DNA from: Methylomonas albis
GTDB taxonomy: Bacteria; Pseudomonadota; Gammaproteobacteria; Methylococcales; Methylomonadaceae
Direction of reading: 5' to 3'
Length of the DNA stretch: 64,000 nt
Assembly (NCBI RefSeq): GCF_014850955.1
Contig: NZ_JACXSS010000001.1
Location: forward strand, 2,480,001-2,544,000
The notes beneath the pieces are model-generated. The model had not been told where the DNA came from. It saw only the letters and a list, made by a program, of their open reading frames with translations, and did no database searches. Below are positions 47,271 through 57,282 of this stretch, in pieces. The position numbers and the translations under genes were made by a program. Every line of letters starts with the position of its first letter. The stretch's first letter is position 1.

Positions 47271-47998
47271 GTCACCGATAACAGCCGTTCGAATCCCGGC
47301 AGCCAGTCCGAAAAGTTTGCAACGTAGTTATAAGCACAAACCGTTTTAAGGGATTTCGTGCCGATGATTTGGTAAATCCGTTGCGCTTGTTTGCGGGTTT
47401 CCGATTCCGGTCCGTATGGATTGAAACACAGCCCGGATGACGTCAGAAACACGTAGTCGCAGATGAACAACACATCCCGGTAGATATAAAAGGTAAATCC
47501 CGGCGTATGGCCGCCGACGTGGTAAGCCTCTACGCCACGGTGGCTGAAGTCCTCAGTGAAACGCCGGTCGATGTCGAATAAATCGACCAAATGGTGCTTG
47601 GCATCCAGTTCATGCAACCAGACCTCGGCGTTCCAGATTCGCCGGTATTGATTAGACGCGCCTAGGAAATGGTGGTGGGTGAATAGTATGCTTTGCACCG
47701 GCGCCAAATCGCGATTAAATGCCGACGGCGAATCAATCCACACCGCACCATCCGCGGTTTCAATACGGTACGCGCTGTGTTCCAAACCCAGTTTCGGCTC
47801 CGACAGCAATTGGCTGACCACATCGTTTACCGGATGAACGGTGACGCGATAGGCCTTTTCGGCTTCGTCCCAAGCCATGAACTGATCGTGGTGGGCGCCG
47901 CAAAACGGGCACACGTCCGGCATCTCGCCGATCATGTTATAACCACATTGCAGGCAAACCCATTGTTGAGAGTTTTCCGGGAAGTCTTGGCGAGGCAT
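47267..47998 (-). CDS. rubredoxin-like zinc/iron knuckle fused to an MBL-fold protein
   Basis: The 243-residue protein starts with a rubredoxin-like knuckle (WVCLQCGYNMIG..VCPFCGA: two CxxC pairs, as in rubrerythrin tails). A metallo-beta-lactamase fold follows (about residues 50-243). The usual HxHxDH metal motif appears as THHHFLGAS, keeping HxH but losing the Asp and last His. GGHTPGF and the CDYVFL Asp are present. Such loss suggests an altered or single metal site. Related fusions may act in oxygen or NO detoxification, but that is inference. TAGGAGATCG precedes ATG 47998. It overlaps the DCC gene. Confidence 0.85.
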   Translation of the reverse strand: MPRQDFPENSQQWVCLQCGYNMIGEMPDVCPFCGAHHDQFMAWDEAEKAYRVTVHPVNDVVSQLLSEPKLGLEHSAYRIETADGAVWIDSPSAFNRDLAPVQSILFTHHHFLGASNQYRRIWNAEVWLHELDAKHHLVDLFDIDRRFTEDFSHRGVEAYHVGGHTPGFTFYIYRDVLFICDYVFLTSSGLCFNPYGPESETRKQAQRIYQIIGTKSLKTVCAYNYVANFSDWLPGFERLLSVT

Positions 47999-48037
47999 TT
48001 TTCGATCTCCTAAAGTGTGGCGATGGCCATAAGAAAA

Positions 48038-49441
48038 CTATTTTGTGCCGACCATGCGCGCCGGGCAAACGATGGCATCAAAACCTTCGGCACTAATCAA
48101 GCCGCTGGCAATAGCTTCTTCCCGCAGTGTACTGCGATTGGCCATCGCCGCCTTGGCGATACGCGCGGCATTGTCGTAACCGATCTGCGGCACCAAGGCG
48201 GTCACCAACATCAACGATTGCTGCATTAACTGCTCGATACGTTCAGTGTTCGGCACGATACCGGCCAGACAATGGTCGGTAAAACTGATGGCGGCGTCGG
48301 CGAGTAAGCGGATCGATTGCAAGACGTTGTAAATGATCACCGGCTTGAAAGCGTTAAGCTCCAGATGCCCTTGCGCGCCGGCGAATGTCACCGTCACGTG
48401 GTTGCCTATAACCTGTGCGCACACCATGCTCAAGGCCTCGCATTGGGTAGGATTGACCTTGCCGGGCATGATGGATGAACCGGGCTCGTTTTCGGGAAGC
48501 ATCAATTCCCCCAAGCCGCAACGCGGCCCGGAACCCAGCAGGCGCACATCGTTGGCGATTTTGTTGAGGCTAACTGCGATGGAATTCAACACCCCAGAGA
48601 TTTCCACCAACGCATCATGGCTGGCCATTGCCTCGAACCTGTTGTGGGCGGACACAAACGGCAAGCCGGTAAAACTCGCCACCTGTTCGGCAAAGGCTTC
48701 CGCAAAACCCGGCTTGGCATTCAGACCGGTGCCGACCGCCGTACCGCCTTGAGCCAGCGGGTACAAACGTTTAACACTGTCGTTAATACGCTCGATAGCT
48801 AGTTGTACTTGCGTGGCATAGCCTGAAAACTCCTGGCCTAAGGTCAACGGCGTGGCGTCCTGCAGATGCGTGCGGCCGATTTTGATGATGCTGTCCCAGG
48901 CCTGGGATTTATCGTGCAACACCTGATGCAGGCGTTGCAGGGCCGGAATCAGTAATTGATGCAATTGCTCAACTGTGGCGATATGCATCGCGGTTGGGAA
49001 CACATCGTTGCTGGATTGGCTGCGATTGCAATGATCGTTGGGATGCACCGGTATTTTTGAACCTAGCGCGCCGCCGAGTCGTTCGCAGGCCAGATTGGCG
49101 ATGACCTCGTTGGCATTCATATTGGATTGGGTGCCGGAACCGGTTTGCCAGATCACTAAGGGAAAGTGTTCGTCCAATTCGCCTTCTATGACTTTCTGCG
49201 CGGCTTCGGCAATCGCCTGCGCAATCGTAACGTCGATATTAACGACTTCGATGTTAGCCAGTGCCGCGCAACGCTTGACGATACCAAGCGCCCGAATCAG
49301 CGGCCTGGGCAGTCGTTCGTTACCGATTTTGAAATGCTGTAAAGATCGTTGAGTTTGCGCGCCCCAGTATTTCTCGGCCGGCACGGCGATTTCGCCAAAA
49401 GAGTCCATCTCGATCCGCACTTTGGAAGACTCCGCGTTCAT
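48038..49441 (-). CDS. fumC: class II fumarate hydratase
   Basis: FumC converts fumarate and malate in the TCA cycle without an iron-sulfur cluster. The 467-residue protein has the family signature [16 protein letters not shown], plus [16 protein letters not shown] and [16 protein letters not shown]. It starts at ATG 49441, 12 bases after the bacterioferritin-like gene. The divergent gene acnA needs an [4Fe-4S] cluster, so the pair with an iron-storage protein suggests shared iron or redox control. Confidence 0.97.
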   Translation of the reverse strand: MNAESSKVRIEMDSFGEIAVPAEKYWGAQTQRSLQHFKIGNERLPRPLIRALGIVKRCAALANIEVVNIDVTIAQAIAEAAQKVIEGELDEHFPLVIWQTGSGTQSNMNANEVIANLACERLGGALGSKIPVHPNDHCNRSQSSNDVFPTAMHIATVEQLHQLLIPALQRLHQVLHDKSQAWDSIIKIGRTHLQDATPLTLGQEFSGYATQVQLAIERINDSVKRLYPLAQGGTAVGTGLNAKPGFAEAFAEQVASFTGLPFVSAHNRFEAMASHDALVEISGVLNSIAVSLNKIANDVRLLGSGPRCGLGELMLPENEPGSSIMPGKVNPTQCEALSMVCAQVIGNHVTVTFAGAQGHLELNAFKPVIIYNVLQSIRLLADAAISFTDHCLAGIVPNTERIEQLMQQSLMLVTALVPQIGYDNAARIAKAAMANRSTLREEAIASGLISAEGFDAIVCPARMVGTK

Positions 49442-49453
49442 GCCTTGATCCGC

Positions 49454-49900
49454 CTATAAATCGCCGGGTTTCAACAACATCTTACGCACTTCGCCGACGT
49501 GAGTTTCTTCCAGGGCACACAGGCGCCGCGCGTACTCTTCCAACAGCACATTGCGGCCGTTTACCAAACCCAGCAAGCGGTGGTATTCGGCCAGAGCTTG
49601 AGTTTCGTGCTCAAGCGATTCGCGTAAAATGTCGCCGATGTCGTGACGGTGGGTTTCGAGTAGCGGGCCAATGCCCAACGACGGATGCCCGCCCAAATGG
49701 GTGATCATTTCGCCGGCCTGGTTGGCATGCGTCAACGACTCCGAGGCTTGAGCACGCATCCACGACACGATCGGAATACGGTTGTAGCCGAACACCATCA
49801 AAGCATAGTGAGTATAACGCACGACACCCGCTAATTCGGCTTCCAGAATATTATTCAAAACGCTTAACACGGCATCTTGATCGATTTCGGTATTAACCAT
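49454..49900 (-). CDS. bacterioferritin-like ferroxidase protein
   Basis: The 148-residue ferritin-like four-helix protein starts at ATG 49900, preceded by AAAGGGGGCG; a longer frame to 50014 lacks this. Iron-binding-type residues lie in LEAELAGVVRYTHYALM, SESLTHANQAGEM, LEHETQALAEYHRLL and ALEETHVGEVRKM, giving the E, E-x-x-H pattern of a di-iron site. It is close to bacterioferritin in length, but I cannot confirm the heme Met. It is first in the minus-strand operon with fumC. A weak Fur-like box lies about 60 bases upstream. Confidence 0.85.
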   Translation of the reverse strand: MVNTEIDQDAVLSVLNNILEAELAGVVRYTHYALMVFGYNRIPIVSWMRAQASESLTHANQAGEMITHLGGHPSLGIGPLLETHRHDIGDILRESLEHETQALAEYHRLLGLVNGRNVLLEEYARRLCALEETHVGEVRKMLLKPGDL

Positions 49901-49960
49901 AACGCCCCCTTTGCATGTGGGATAAAGCCATTCGCACCGTAAAGCCGATCCGACAATATG

Positions 49961-49979
49961 GATAACGATAAGTTTGATT
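49961..49979. promoter_or_regulatory. weak Fur-box-like site upstream of the bacterioferritin-like gene
   Basis: GATAACGATAAGTTTGATT matches 13 of 19 bases of the classical Fur box GATAATGATAATCATTATC, mainly in its left half. It lies in the divergent region, 61 bases upstream of the ferritin-like ATG and 138 before acnA. Confidence 0.35.
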
Positions 49980-50116
49980 TTATAAACAAACTTTTGGGTT
50001 AAAGATGTTTGCAACGGCTAGCTCGCTAGGCTAAGCGAACTTAACCGCCTGTAGTGAGTCTTCCACTGTGCGGCGTTATCACGTCAGCAGCTCTCCAATC
50101 GACAGGAGAATTCATC

Positions 50117-52846
50117 ATGGCAAATTTCGATCCTTTCGGTGTGATAAGGCCTTTAGGCCTCCCATCAGCTCCTCAGGCTACCTATTATTCATTACCTGAT
50201 CTGAATGTCGGCAATGGGATGGGTATTGCCCGGCTCCCGTTTACCATCAAGATTCTGTTGGAGTCAGCGTTACGCCACTGCGACGGCTACCAAATCCACG
50301 AACAAGACGTCATCAAGGTGGCTGGTTGGCAAGCGCACGGCGTCCGACACGAGATACCTTTCAAACCCGCGCGGGTGGTGTTACAGGACTTTACCGGCGT
50401 CCCCGCATTGGTTGATTTGGCGGCAATGCGCGATGCGATGAGCGATTTGGGCGGCGATCCCAGCAAGATCAATCCGTTGGTACCGTGCGATCTGGTGATC
50501 GATCATTCGGTTCAGGTGGACTACTTCGGCAAGGCCAATGCCTTGGCCCAGAATGAAACGCTGGAGTTTCAGCGCAACGCCGAACGCTATACCTTTCTGA
50601 AATGGGGCCAAGCCGCATTCCGCAATTTACGGGTCGTCCCGCCTGCCACCGGCATCGTACATCAGGTTAATCTGGAATATCTGGCCTCGGTGGTATGCCG
50701 CGATAAAACTTCTAATGTCTGTTACCCCGACAGCTGCGTAGGGACCGATTCGCACACGACTATGGTCAACGGCTTGGGCGTATTGGCCTGGGGCGTCGGC
50801 GGCATCGAAGCCGAAGCCGTAATGCTGGATCAACCGATCTATATGCTGCTCCCCGATGTGGTCGGCATAAAAGTAACCGGCAACCTGCCAACCGGCGTCA
50901 CCGCCACCGATCTGGTGTTACGGCTTACCGAGCTGTGTAGAGAGATTGGCGTCGTAGGAAAATTCGTCGAGTTTTTCGGCTCCGGCCTATCCTCGCTAAG
51001 CGTCGCGGACCGCGCTACCATCGGCAACATGGCGCCGGAACAAGGTGCGACGGTGAGCTATTTCCCCATCGACGATGAAACCCTGAACTACCTGCGGCTG
51101 ACCGGACGTAGCGACACGCAAATTACGCTGGTCGAACATTACGCCAAACTGCAAGGCTTGTTTCGCGACAAGTCGACCGTAGACCCCGAGTTCAGCCAAA
51201 TAGTCGAGCTTGAGCTTGCAGGTATAGAACCGTCGGTTGCCGGCCCAAAACGCCCACAAGACCGCGTCCCGTTGAGCCGGCTGGGACCGACCTATCGGCA
51301 AATGCTCACTGCGCCGGCCGGCAATCAGGGCATGGGTCTCGCGGCAAGCGAGCTGAATCGGCGAGACCTAGTAACTACTCGGGGCAGTAGCGAAACCCTA
51401 ACCCACGGCGCTGTGGTGATTGCCGCTATCACATCCTGCACCAATACCAGCAATCCATCAGTCATGCTCGCCGCCGGCCTGCTGGCAAAAAAAGCAGTGG
51501 AAAAAGGTCTGAAAGTCAAAAACTACGTCAAAACCTCGCTGGCCCCCGGCTCGTTGGTGGTCACGGACTATTTGCAAAAATCCGGATTGCTGCCGTATTT
51601 GGAACAATTGGGTTTTTATCTGGTGGGTTACGGCTGCACCACCTGCATCGGCAATTCCGGTCCATTGGACCCGGCCGTGGAAACAGCCATACTCGAAAAC
51701 AACTTGGTGGTTTCGGCGATATTGTCCGGCAACCGAAATTTCGAAGGCCGCGTACACCCGTTGACCAAGACCAATTATCTTGCTTCGCCACCCTTGGTAG
51801 TCGCTTATGCGTTGGCCGGTTCCACGGCTATGGACATCAGCCGCGATCTGATCGGCACAGGCAACGACGGCCATCCTGTCTATCTGAAAGACATCTGGCC
51901 GAGCAATCAGGAAATCACCGACACCATCCGCCAATTCGTCACGCCGGCGATGTTTAAACAGCGTTATGCCGACGTGTTTTCCGGTAGCGCAACCTGGCGG
52001 CAGATTCCGGTGGCCGCATCCGAACGTTATCAATGGCAGGCCGATTCGACTTACATCCGCAAACCGCCGTTCTTCGAAGGCATGTCCGCGCAAACGCAAT
52101 CGATTGCACCGCTGACCGGCCTACGGGTATTGGCAATATTCGGCGACTCGGTGACGACCGATCATATTTCTCCGGCGGGGCAGATTGCCGCTGACTCGCC
52201 GGCCGCCACCTATTTATTGGAGCACGGCATAGCCCGTAGCGACTGGAATAGCTACGGATCGCGCCGAGGCAACGACGAAGTCATGAGTCGCGGCACTTTC
52301 GCCAATATTCGTATTCGCAATCTGCTGGTGCCGGGCAGCGAGGGCAACCTGACCGTTCACCATCTCAGCGGCGATCAGATTAGTATTTTCGACGCAGCGA
52401 TGCGGTATAAGCAAACCGGTACGCCGTTATGCATTTTGGCAGGCAAGGAGTACGGTTCCGGTTCGTCGCGCGATTGGGCGGCCAAGGGGCCGTACTTGCT
52501 AGGGGTTAAAGTGGTGATCGCCGAAAGTTACGAAAGAATCCACCGCAGCAATTTGATCGGCATGGATATCTTGCCACTACAGTTTTTGGCCGGCGACACA
52601 GTGGCCAATCTCCAGTTAACGGGCAACGAGATATTTTCTGTCGATTTGAGTGACGCAATCACCAGCCGAGAAATAAGTGTTTCGGCCGCAGTAAAAGACG
52701 GTTCGGCTATCCGGTTTCAAACCATAAGCCGCATCGACACAGCCGTTGAAGCTCAGTACTATCGAGATGGCGGCATTCTTCGCACCGTGTTGAAAAAGCT
52801 AGTGCAACTTGCAATGCGCGAAACGGCAGTTCCGTCGCACTCGTAA
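50117..52846 (+). CDS. acnA: aconitate hydratase A
   Basis: AcnA interconverts citrate and isocitrate in the TCA cycle with a [4Fe-4S] cluster. The 909-residue length is typical. Cluster cysteines lie in TSCTNTSNPSVM and GYGCTTCIGNSGP. The swivel domain carries GKEYGSGSSRDWAAKG with catalytic Ser/Arg. VGTDSHTTMVNGLGVLAWGV lies in the N-terminal domains. ATG 50117 is chosen because ACAGGAGAATTCATC gives a good ribosome site; the frame opens 63 bases earlier. It is divergent from the bfr-like-fumC operon, sharing a 216-base promoter region. Confidence 0.97.
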   Translation: MANFDPFGVIRPLGLPSAPQATYYSLPDLNVGNGMGIARLPFTIKILLESALRHCDGYQIHEQDVIKVAGWQAHGVRHEIPFKPARVVLQDFTGVPALVDLAAMRDAMSDLGGDPSKINPLVPCDLVIDHSVQVDYFGKANALAQNETLEFQRNAERYTFLKWGQAAFRNLRVVPPATGIVHQVNLEYLASVVCRDKTSNVCYPDSCVGTDSHTTMVNGLGVLAWGVGGIEAEAVMLDQPIYMLLPDVVGIKVTGNLPTGVTATDLVLRLTELCREIGVVGKFVEFFGSGLSSLSVADRATIGNMAPEQGATVSYFPIDDETLNYLRLTGRSDTQITLVEHYAKLQGLFRDKSTVDPEFSQIVELELAGIEPSVAGPKRPQDRVPLSRLGPTYRQMLTAPAGNQGMGLAASELNRRDLVTTRGSSETLTHGAVVIAAITSCTNTSNPSVMLAAGLLAKKAVEKGLKVKNYVKTSLAPGSLVVTDYLQKSGLLPYLEQLGFYLVGYGCTTCIGNSGPLDPAVETAILENNLVVSAILSGNRNFEGRVHPLTKTNYLASPPLVVAYALAGSTAMDISRDLIGTGNDGHPVYLKDIWPSNQEITDTIRQFVTPAMFKQRYADVFSGSATWRQIPVAASERYQWQADSTYIRKPPFFEGMSAQTQSIAPLTGLRVLAIFGDSVTTDHISPAGQIAADSPAATYLLEHGIARSDWNSYGSRRGNDEVMSRGTFANIRIRNLLVPGSEGNLTVHHLSGDQISIFDAAMRYKQTGTPLCILAGKEYGSGSSRDWAAKGPYLLGVKVVIAESYERIHRSNLIGMDILPLQFLAGDTVANLQLTGNEIFSVDLSDAITSREISVSAAVKDGSAIRFQTISRIDTAVEAQYYRDGGILRTVLKKLVQLAMRETAVPSHS

Positions 52847-53050
52847 AATACACCCTTAACTTTTCTAGTTGCACAGGGCAAAAACCCATCTGGAAGCTGC
52901 CGATAAGTAAGGCAAAGCAACCGCCAAGGATGGCAATTTTCCTGACTCAGCGATGAGCTCGCAACAATTGACACCCAATCAAGTAACACCGTTTTTTGTT
53001 GGCTCTTTTGGGAATGTTTTATTTCTAACTGCGACAAAATTGCGACAGTT

Positions 53051-53084
53051 AAAAAAAAGGCCTAGGTCGTTAAACCTAAGCCTT
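53051..53084 (-). terminator. intrinsic terminator of the initiator tRNA
   Basis: On the minus strand AAGGCTTAGGT and ACCTAGGCCTT form an 11-bp stem with one wobble around a 6-base loop, followed by eight T. It begins 10 bases after the tRNA CCA end. Confidence 0.92.
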
Positions 53085-53093
53085 TGATTTGTC

Positions 53094-53170
<77 letters not shown>

Positions 53171-53183
53171 ATTGATTTGGCTA

Positions 53184-53211
53184 ATTATACAGACTAAATA
53201 AAATTTAGCAA
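53184..53211 (-). promoter_or_regulatory. sigma-70 promoter of the initiator tRNA
   Basis: On the minus strand TTGCTA (53206-53211) and TATAAT (53184-53189) are separated by 16 bases. The -10 box is perfect and lies 13 bases before the mature tRNA start. Confidence 0.75.
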
Positions 53212-53275
53212 GCAATAAACATGCTATTAATTTCTATACGGCCATCTATTGTAAGGTGGGCTTGGTTTTAGCGGT

Positions 53276-54088
53276 TTACGGGTTGTTACCTATAGGGGCT
53301 GAGACGATAATCGCAGCATTTTTGACATCTTCATCGCCTATACATTTAGGGTGACCGAAGCCGTGAGCACTTTTACCGTTGGCATCCAAATCAAAGATAA
53401 TATTGTCGCCGTTGGGGCCGGAAAGACCGGCTGGTACAAAATCCAACTTCAAGCTATCGCGCACACGCCAAGCGATATTATGGTCAGCACATGACGTGTC
53501 GCCGCTAACACCAACCGCACCGAGCAATTTGCCGCTTTCATTGTATAGCGCCAAACCACCGCCAAAAACGTTAACGCCTCCTACTCTACGACCATTCATC
53601 GGATCGTCATTTCTGCCGAATTTTTTTGCGTTACCGGCATAAGCCCAATTGGTATCGACAGGATTGCTGTGTTGCAAACCAAACAAGCTACCACCCGGTT
53701 GAACGGCGGAATAAAGATTGGCTGTCGACAAAGCCAATCCATCCAAATCAGCAGTTGGATTAGCGCCATCCGTCAAACTGAACGCATTTGCGGTATAGGC
53801 TTTTTGGGCTGAAATGACTCGGCTACCCAACCATTGCGCATTCAATCCGTCGCCGGATTTCGCGACCGCGCAAACAATACCGTTTGCGTTGACGACTGAT
53901 GCCCACATATGAAACCCCAGACCGCCGTTAGCTTGAGCCTGCGCGGATTTAAGCGCGGTTTCCAACGCGGCGTGACTGACGGGGCAAACATTTTCCGATC
54001 TGTCGTCGTTATCGTTTCTATCGGCAAACGCCACGTTTGTGGCGGCCAATGCAAGAGTCGAAGCACAAAGTAATAATTTTTTATTCAT
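53276..54088 (-). CDS. exported GlcG/HbpS-like heme-binding-type protein
   Basis: The 270-residue protein has a signal peptide (LLLCASTLALAATNVAFAD) and a GlcG/HbpS-fold domain (about 30-200). Blocks include ALETALKSAQAQANGGLGFH, GSRVISAQKAYTANAFSL and GGGLALYNESGKLLGAVGVS. HbpS proteins bind and degrade heme in Streptomyces; many others have no known role. It is longer than the usual 140-150 residue core, with an extra C-terminal segment with two Cys. Start ATG 54088 is set by CCAGGTGAAATA; no ribosome site supports 54151. Confidence 0.82.
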   Translation of the reverse strand: MNKKLLLCASTLALAATNVAFADRNDNDDRSENVCPVSHAALETALKSAQAQANGGLGFHMWASVVNANGIVCAVAKSGDGLNAQWLGSRVISAQKAYTANAFSLTDGANPTADLDGLALSTANLYSAVQPGGSLFGLQHSNPVDTNWAYAGNAKKFGRNDDPMNGRRVGGVNVFGGGLALYNESGKLLGAVGVSGDTSCADHNIAWRVRDSLKLDFVPAGLSGPNGDNIIFDLDANGKSAHGFGHPKCIGDEDVKNAAIIVSAPIGNNP

Positions 54089-54255
54089 TATTTCACCTGG
54101 TTTATAGTTGTTAAAAAGACTGCAGTGATGTTTGCAGGAAATTTCCAACATTTAAATGTTTGGATGACAATAAACTGCAAATCGGACGGGATTTTAGTCG
54201 CCGGTTACATTTACGGTCAACCATACAAAATCACCAACTGGCAAGCTTGAAATAC

Positions 54256-54888
54256 ATGTCAAAAATCAAACGCTTATTTATAGAAACGATTATTTGCCTA
54301 TCCTTGACCGGTATCGCCTTGTGTTATAGAAATGAGATTGGCGAGGGATTTGTTTACAGCTACCAAAGAATCTTACCCGGTCATTCAAAGCCTGCTGCCG
54401 ATAACGACTCCAATTCCATTAAGATGCGCGCCAACTTGCAACTACAACAACAAGCCCAATTAATTCTGAACCCAGCACCCGTCAACAACGAAACAAGCGA
54501 TAACGAAAAACTAGAAATACTAAACGACGCACTGCACGAACTCGAAAGTGCCGAAGATGAATACGACAGGGAAATAGCGGTAATGACCCTGGGTGATTAT
54601 ACAGACGTGGCAGCCAAGCAAGGTATGATTACCGCGCTGCATGACACGTCCAAACTGGTGACGACTCAGGCCGTACGCCAAATAAACCACTGGCAAAATC
54701 CTGCGGATCGCACCGAGCTACTGTTGCTTGCGCTAGAAAACATGGACGACGAGATTGTCGAACAAACCCTGCGAACCATCACCATGGTGGAAGATAAAAG
54801 ATTGATTGCCCGGATAAAACAACTTAGGAAACACCGCAACCCGGACATCAGGGACGCTGCTCAATTAGCGTTAAACTTGGCCCCTTAG
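54256..54888 (+). CDS. membrane-anchored HEAT-repeat protein
   Basis: The protein starts MSKIKRLFIETIICLSLTGI with a single N-terminal hydrophobic helix, then a linker and HEAT-type repeats (about residues 100-210: DREIAVMTLGDYTDVAAKQG, LVTTQAVRQINHWQNPADR, NPDIRDAAQLALNLAP). Such repeats usually mediate protein contact. The function is unknown. The start at 54256 is preferred to TTG 54160 because it places a typical membrane anchor at the N-terminus; its ribosome site is weak. Confidence 0.75.
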   Translation: MSKIKRLFIETIICLSLTGIALCYRNEIGEGFVYSYQRILPGHSKPAADNDSNSIKMRANLQLQQQAQLILNPAPVNNETSDNEKLEILNDALHELESAEDEYDREIAVMTLGDYTDVAAKQGMITALHDTSKLVTTQAVRQINHWQNPADRTELLLLALENMDDEIVEQTLRTITMVEDKRLIARIKQLRKHRNPDIRDAAQLALNLAP

Positions 54889-54901
54889 CGAGAAATACCG
54901 C

Positions 54902-55399
54902 TCAAAACCAAAAACGCAAAACTATTGCGGCAAACAGGCCGGCAACGACATCGTCCAACATAATGCCGAACCCGCCTACCACATACCTATCCAGCCATTT
55001 AATCGGCCAGGGTTTAACAATATCGAAAAACCGAAACAGCACAAAGCCAGCTAATAAGCTCTGCCAGGAATAGCTGATACCGAACATTGTAATCAAAAAC
55101 CCGGCAATTTCATCCCAAACGATACCGCCGAAGTCGTGGACATCGAGTTTTTTTGCGGCTTGGTCGCAAATCCAGATGCCCAGGCCGGCACTGATCAGCG
55201 TCGCCAATAAATAGATCGTATTGCTGGTTTGTAGCAAAGCCAAATAGACGGGAATAGCGGCGATAGTCCCCATGGTGCCGGGCATGGCTTTGGACAAACC
55301 GGAACCGAATCCGAAGGCCAGAAACAGCGTGGGATCTTTGACGATCTGCGCCGCAGTCAGTCGACTGTTACCGTAATGCTCTCTAAGAAAAATGCTCAA
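54902..55399 (-). CDS. pgpA: phosphatidylglycerophosphatase A
   Basis: PgpA removes phosphate from phosphatidylglycerophosphate to form phosphatidylglycerol at the inner membrane. The 165-residue protein has the family motifs GFGSGLSKAMPGTMGTIAAI, VWDEIAGFLI and LDDVVAGLFAA and about three hydrophobic segments. Its start overlaps the thiL end by 17 bases. It is last in the rib-nus-thi-pgp operon, an order common in Gammaproteobacteria. Confidence 0.95.
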   Translation of the reverse strand: MSIFLREHYGNSRLTAAQIVKDPTLFLAFGFGSGLSKAMPGTMGTIAAIPVYLALLQTSNTIYLLATLISAGLGIWICDQAAKKLDVHDFGGIVWDEIAGFLITMFGISYSWQSLLAGFVLFRFFDIVKPWPIKWLDRYVVGGFGIMLDDVVAGLFAAIVLRFWF

Positions 55400-56318
55400 A
55401 ACCCTTGACCTCGAAACTATTGACCTGCCCTGCCCGGTTAACCCGCAAACCCGGCACCGCTTCGATCATTCCTACGCAATAAGAACCAGCCGGCACCAAA
55501 GCCGACAAATCGGCGGACACGGTAAAACACAATTCATAATCGTCGCCAGCCGTCAAAGGCATGCGCCAATCGCCGCTTCGGGCTATGTAATCCATCACTT
55601 GACCGGATAAGGGCAAATCCTGCCATTGCAAACAGGCACCGACACCGCTTTTCTCCAGAATATGTCCCAAATCGGCCGCTAAGCCATCGGAAATGTCGAT
55701 ACAGGCATTGGCGACGCCGCGCAAGGCCAAACCTTGCTGGACACGAGCTTGCGGTTGGTTGAAGCATCGCAAGGCCAATTCCGGATCTGCGCAGGCATAG
55801 CCTTGCTTAATTTTCAGCCCCAAGCCAGCATTACCGAGCTGACCGCTGACATAAATCAGATCACCGACTTGGGCGCTGGAACGCAATAACGCCCTGCCCT
55901 GCGGCACCACACCCATCGCTTGCACCGTCAAGGTCAACGGCCCGGACGTAGTATCGCCACCGATCAGATCAACATGATGTTGACGCGCCAGATTGATAAA
56001 GCCTAGCGAGAAAGCTTGCAGCCAAGCTTCATCGACTTTGGGCAAGGTCAAAGCCAATGTCACCGCAAAGGGTTCGGCGCCCATTGCCGCCAAGTCACTG
56101 AGATTAACTGCCAACAGTTTATGACCAAGCAGTTCAGGATCCGCATCGGCAAAGAAATGCACGTTCTCAACCATCGTATCGGCGGTTACCGCTAATTGGT
56201 AACCGGCCGGGACGTTTAGTAATGCGCAGTCGTCGCCTATCCCTAATTGGTTGTACGGATGTTGCGGCTTATTGACCGCGAAATAGCGACGGATTAGGTC
56301 GAATTCGGCCAAGGCCAT
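55383..56318 (-). CDS. thiL: thiamine-monophosphate kinase
   Basis: ThiL phosphorylates thiamine monophosphate to the diphosphate cofactor. The 311-residue PurM-like enzyme has LGIGDDCALLNVP, AVNLSDLAAMGAEPFAVTL, DLIGGDTTSGPLTL, and VSGQLGNAGLGLKI. Its stop overlaps pgpA, and the start shares one base with the nusB stop. Length and motifs are normal. Confidence 0.96.
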   Translation of the reverse strand: MALAEFDLIRRYFAVNKPQHPYNQLGIGDDCALLNVPAGYQLAVTADTMVENVHFFADADPELLGHKLLAVNLSDLAAMGAEPFAVTLALTLPKVDEAWLQAFSLGFINLARQHHVDLIGGDTTSGPLTLTVQAMGVVPQGRALLRSSAQVGDLIYVSGQLGNAGLGLKIKQGYACADPELALRCFNQPQARVQQGLALRGVANACIDISDGLAADLGHILEKSGVGACLQWQDLPLSGQVMDYIARSGDWRMPLTAGDDYELCFTVSADLSALVPAGSYCVGMIEAVPGLRVNRAGQVNSFEVKGFEHFS

Positions 56319-56761
56319 CAGCTTTGCGGTTTAGCCTTTTTTGCGGCAATCTCGACGGCACGCTGTTTCTGTGCGACTTTATCCAGTATGCCGTTAATAT
56401 ACTTATGGCTGCCGTCGGCGCCAAAGTCCTTAGCCAGATTGACGCCTTCGTTGATGATGACCTTATACGGCGTTTCCAAGCGGTTGATCAGCTCATATGC
56501 GCCGATACGCAGAATCGCGCGTTCCACCGGATCGATTTTTTCCACCGGCCTGTCGACGAATTCGGTCAACGCCGCATCGATCACATCCAATTGCTTAGGC
56601 ACACCATGAAACAATTCGCTGAAATAGGTTTTTTGCGCACCTTTCAGATGCTCTTCTTCCAGAAAATAGGTTTCGATGCGAACCAGGCTCTCGCCTGACA
56701 TCTGCCATTGATACAGCGCCTGTACCGCGCATTTTCTGGCGTTGGTTTTTGCTTGACTCAT
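56318..56761 (-). CDS. nusB: transcription antitermination factor NusB
   Basis: NusB works with NusE (S10) and boxA RNA in ribosomal antitermination. The 147-residue helical protein starts [20 protein letters not shown] and has ERAILRIGAYELINRLETPY and VIINEGVNLAKDFGADGSHK. It overlaps ribH by one base and thiL by one base, showing close translational coupling. Confidence 0.97.
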   Translation of the reverse strand: MSQAKTNARKCAVQALYQWQMSGESLVRIETYFLEEEHLKGAQKTYFSELFHGVPKQLDVIDAALTEFVDRPVEKIDPVERAILRIGAYELINRLETPYKVIINEGVNLAKDFGADGSHKYINGILDKVAQKQRAVEIAAKKAKPQS

Positions 56762-57237
56762 TAAAGACCCAGGTTGTTAAACAGACTGACCATTTCTATC
56801 GCCGACAAGGCAGCTTCCGCGCCTTTGTTACCGGCTTTGGTGCCAGCACGTTCGATAGCCTGTTCGATGCTGTCTACCGTCAACACCCCAAAAGCCACCG
56901 GCACATCATATTGCAAAGCAACCTGAGCGATGCCTTTTACGCATTCGCCGGCCACATATTCGAAGTGTGGTGTGCCGCCGCGAATTACCGCACCCAATGC
57001 AATAATCGCATCGTATTTTTTGCTGGCGGCGATGCGTTGCACCACCATCGGTAATTCGAAGGCGCCGGGCGCTTTTACCAGGGTGATGTCGTTTTTATCC
57101 GCACCATGGCGAACCAGTGCATCGATTGCGCCACCTTCCAGCTGCTCGACGATAAAGCTGTTGAAGCGTGAAGAAACGATGCAAAACTTGCCGCCTTGCG
57201 CGGAAAAATTGCCTTCCAGAGTAGTGACTGTCGCCAT
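56761..57237 (-). CDS. ribH: 6,7-dimethyl-8-ribityllumazine synthase
   Basis: RibH condenses the RibD product with dihydroxybutanone phosphate to make lumazine. The 158-residue protein has [53 protein letters not shown] with the catalytic His, and [20 protein letters not shown]. It stands between ribB and nusB, 45 bases after the ribB stop. Confidence 0.97.
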   Translation of the reverse strand: MATVTTLEGNFSAQGGKFCIVSSRFNSFIVEQLEGGAIDALVRHGADKNDITLVKAPGAFELPMVVQRIAASKKYDAIIALGAVIRGGTPHFEYVAGECVKGIAQVALQYDVPVAFGVLTVDSIEQAIERAGTKAGNKGAEAALSAIEMVSLFNNLGL

Positions 57238-57282
57238 GTGTTTACCTGTTGTTGAATGATTGAAATGTTTTAAAACCCACTA

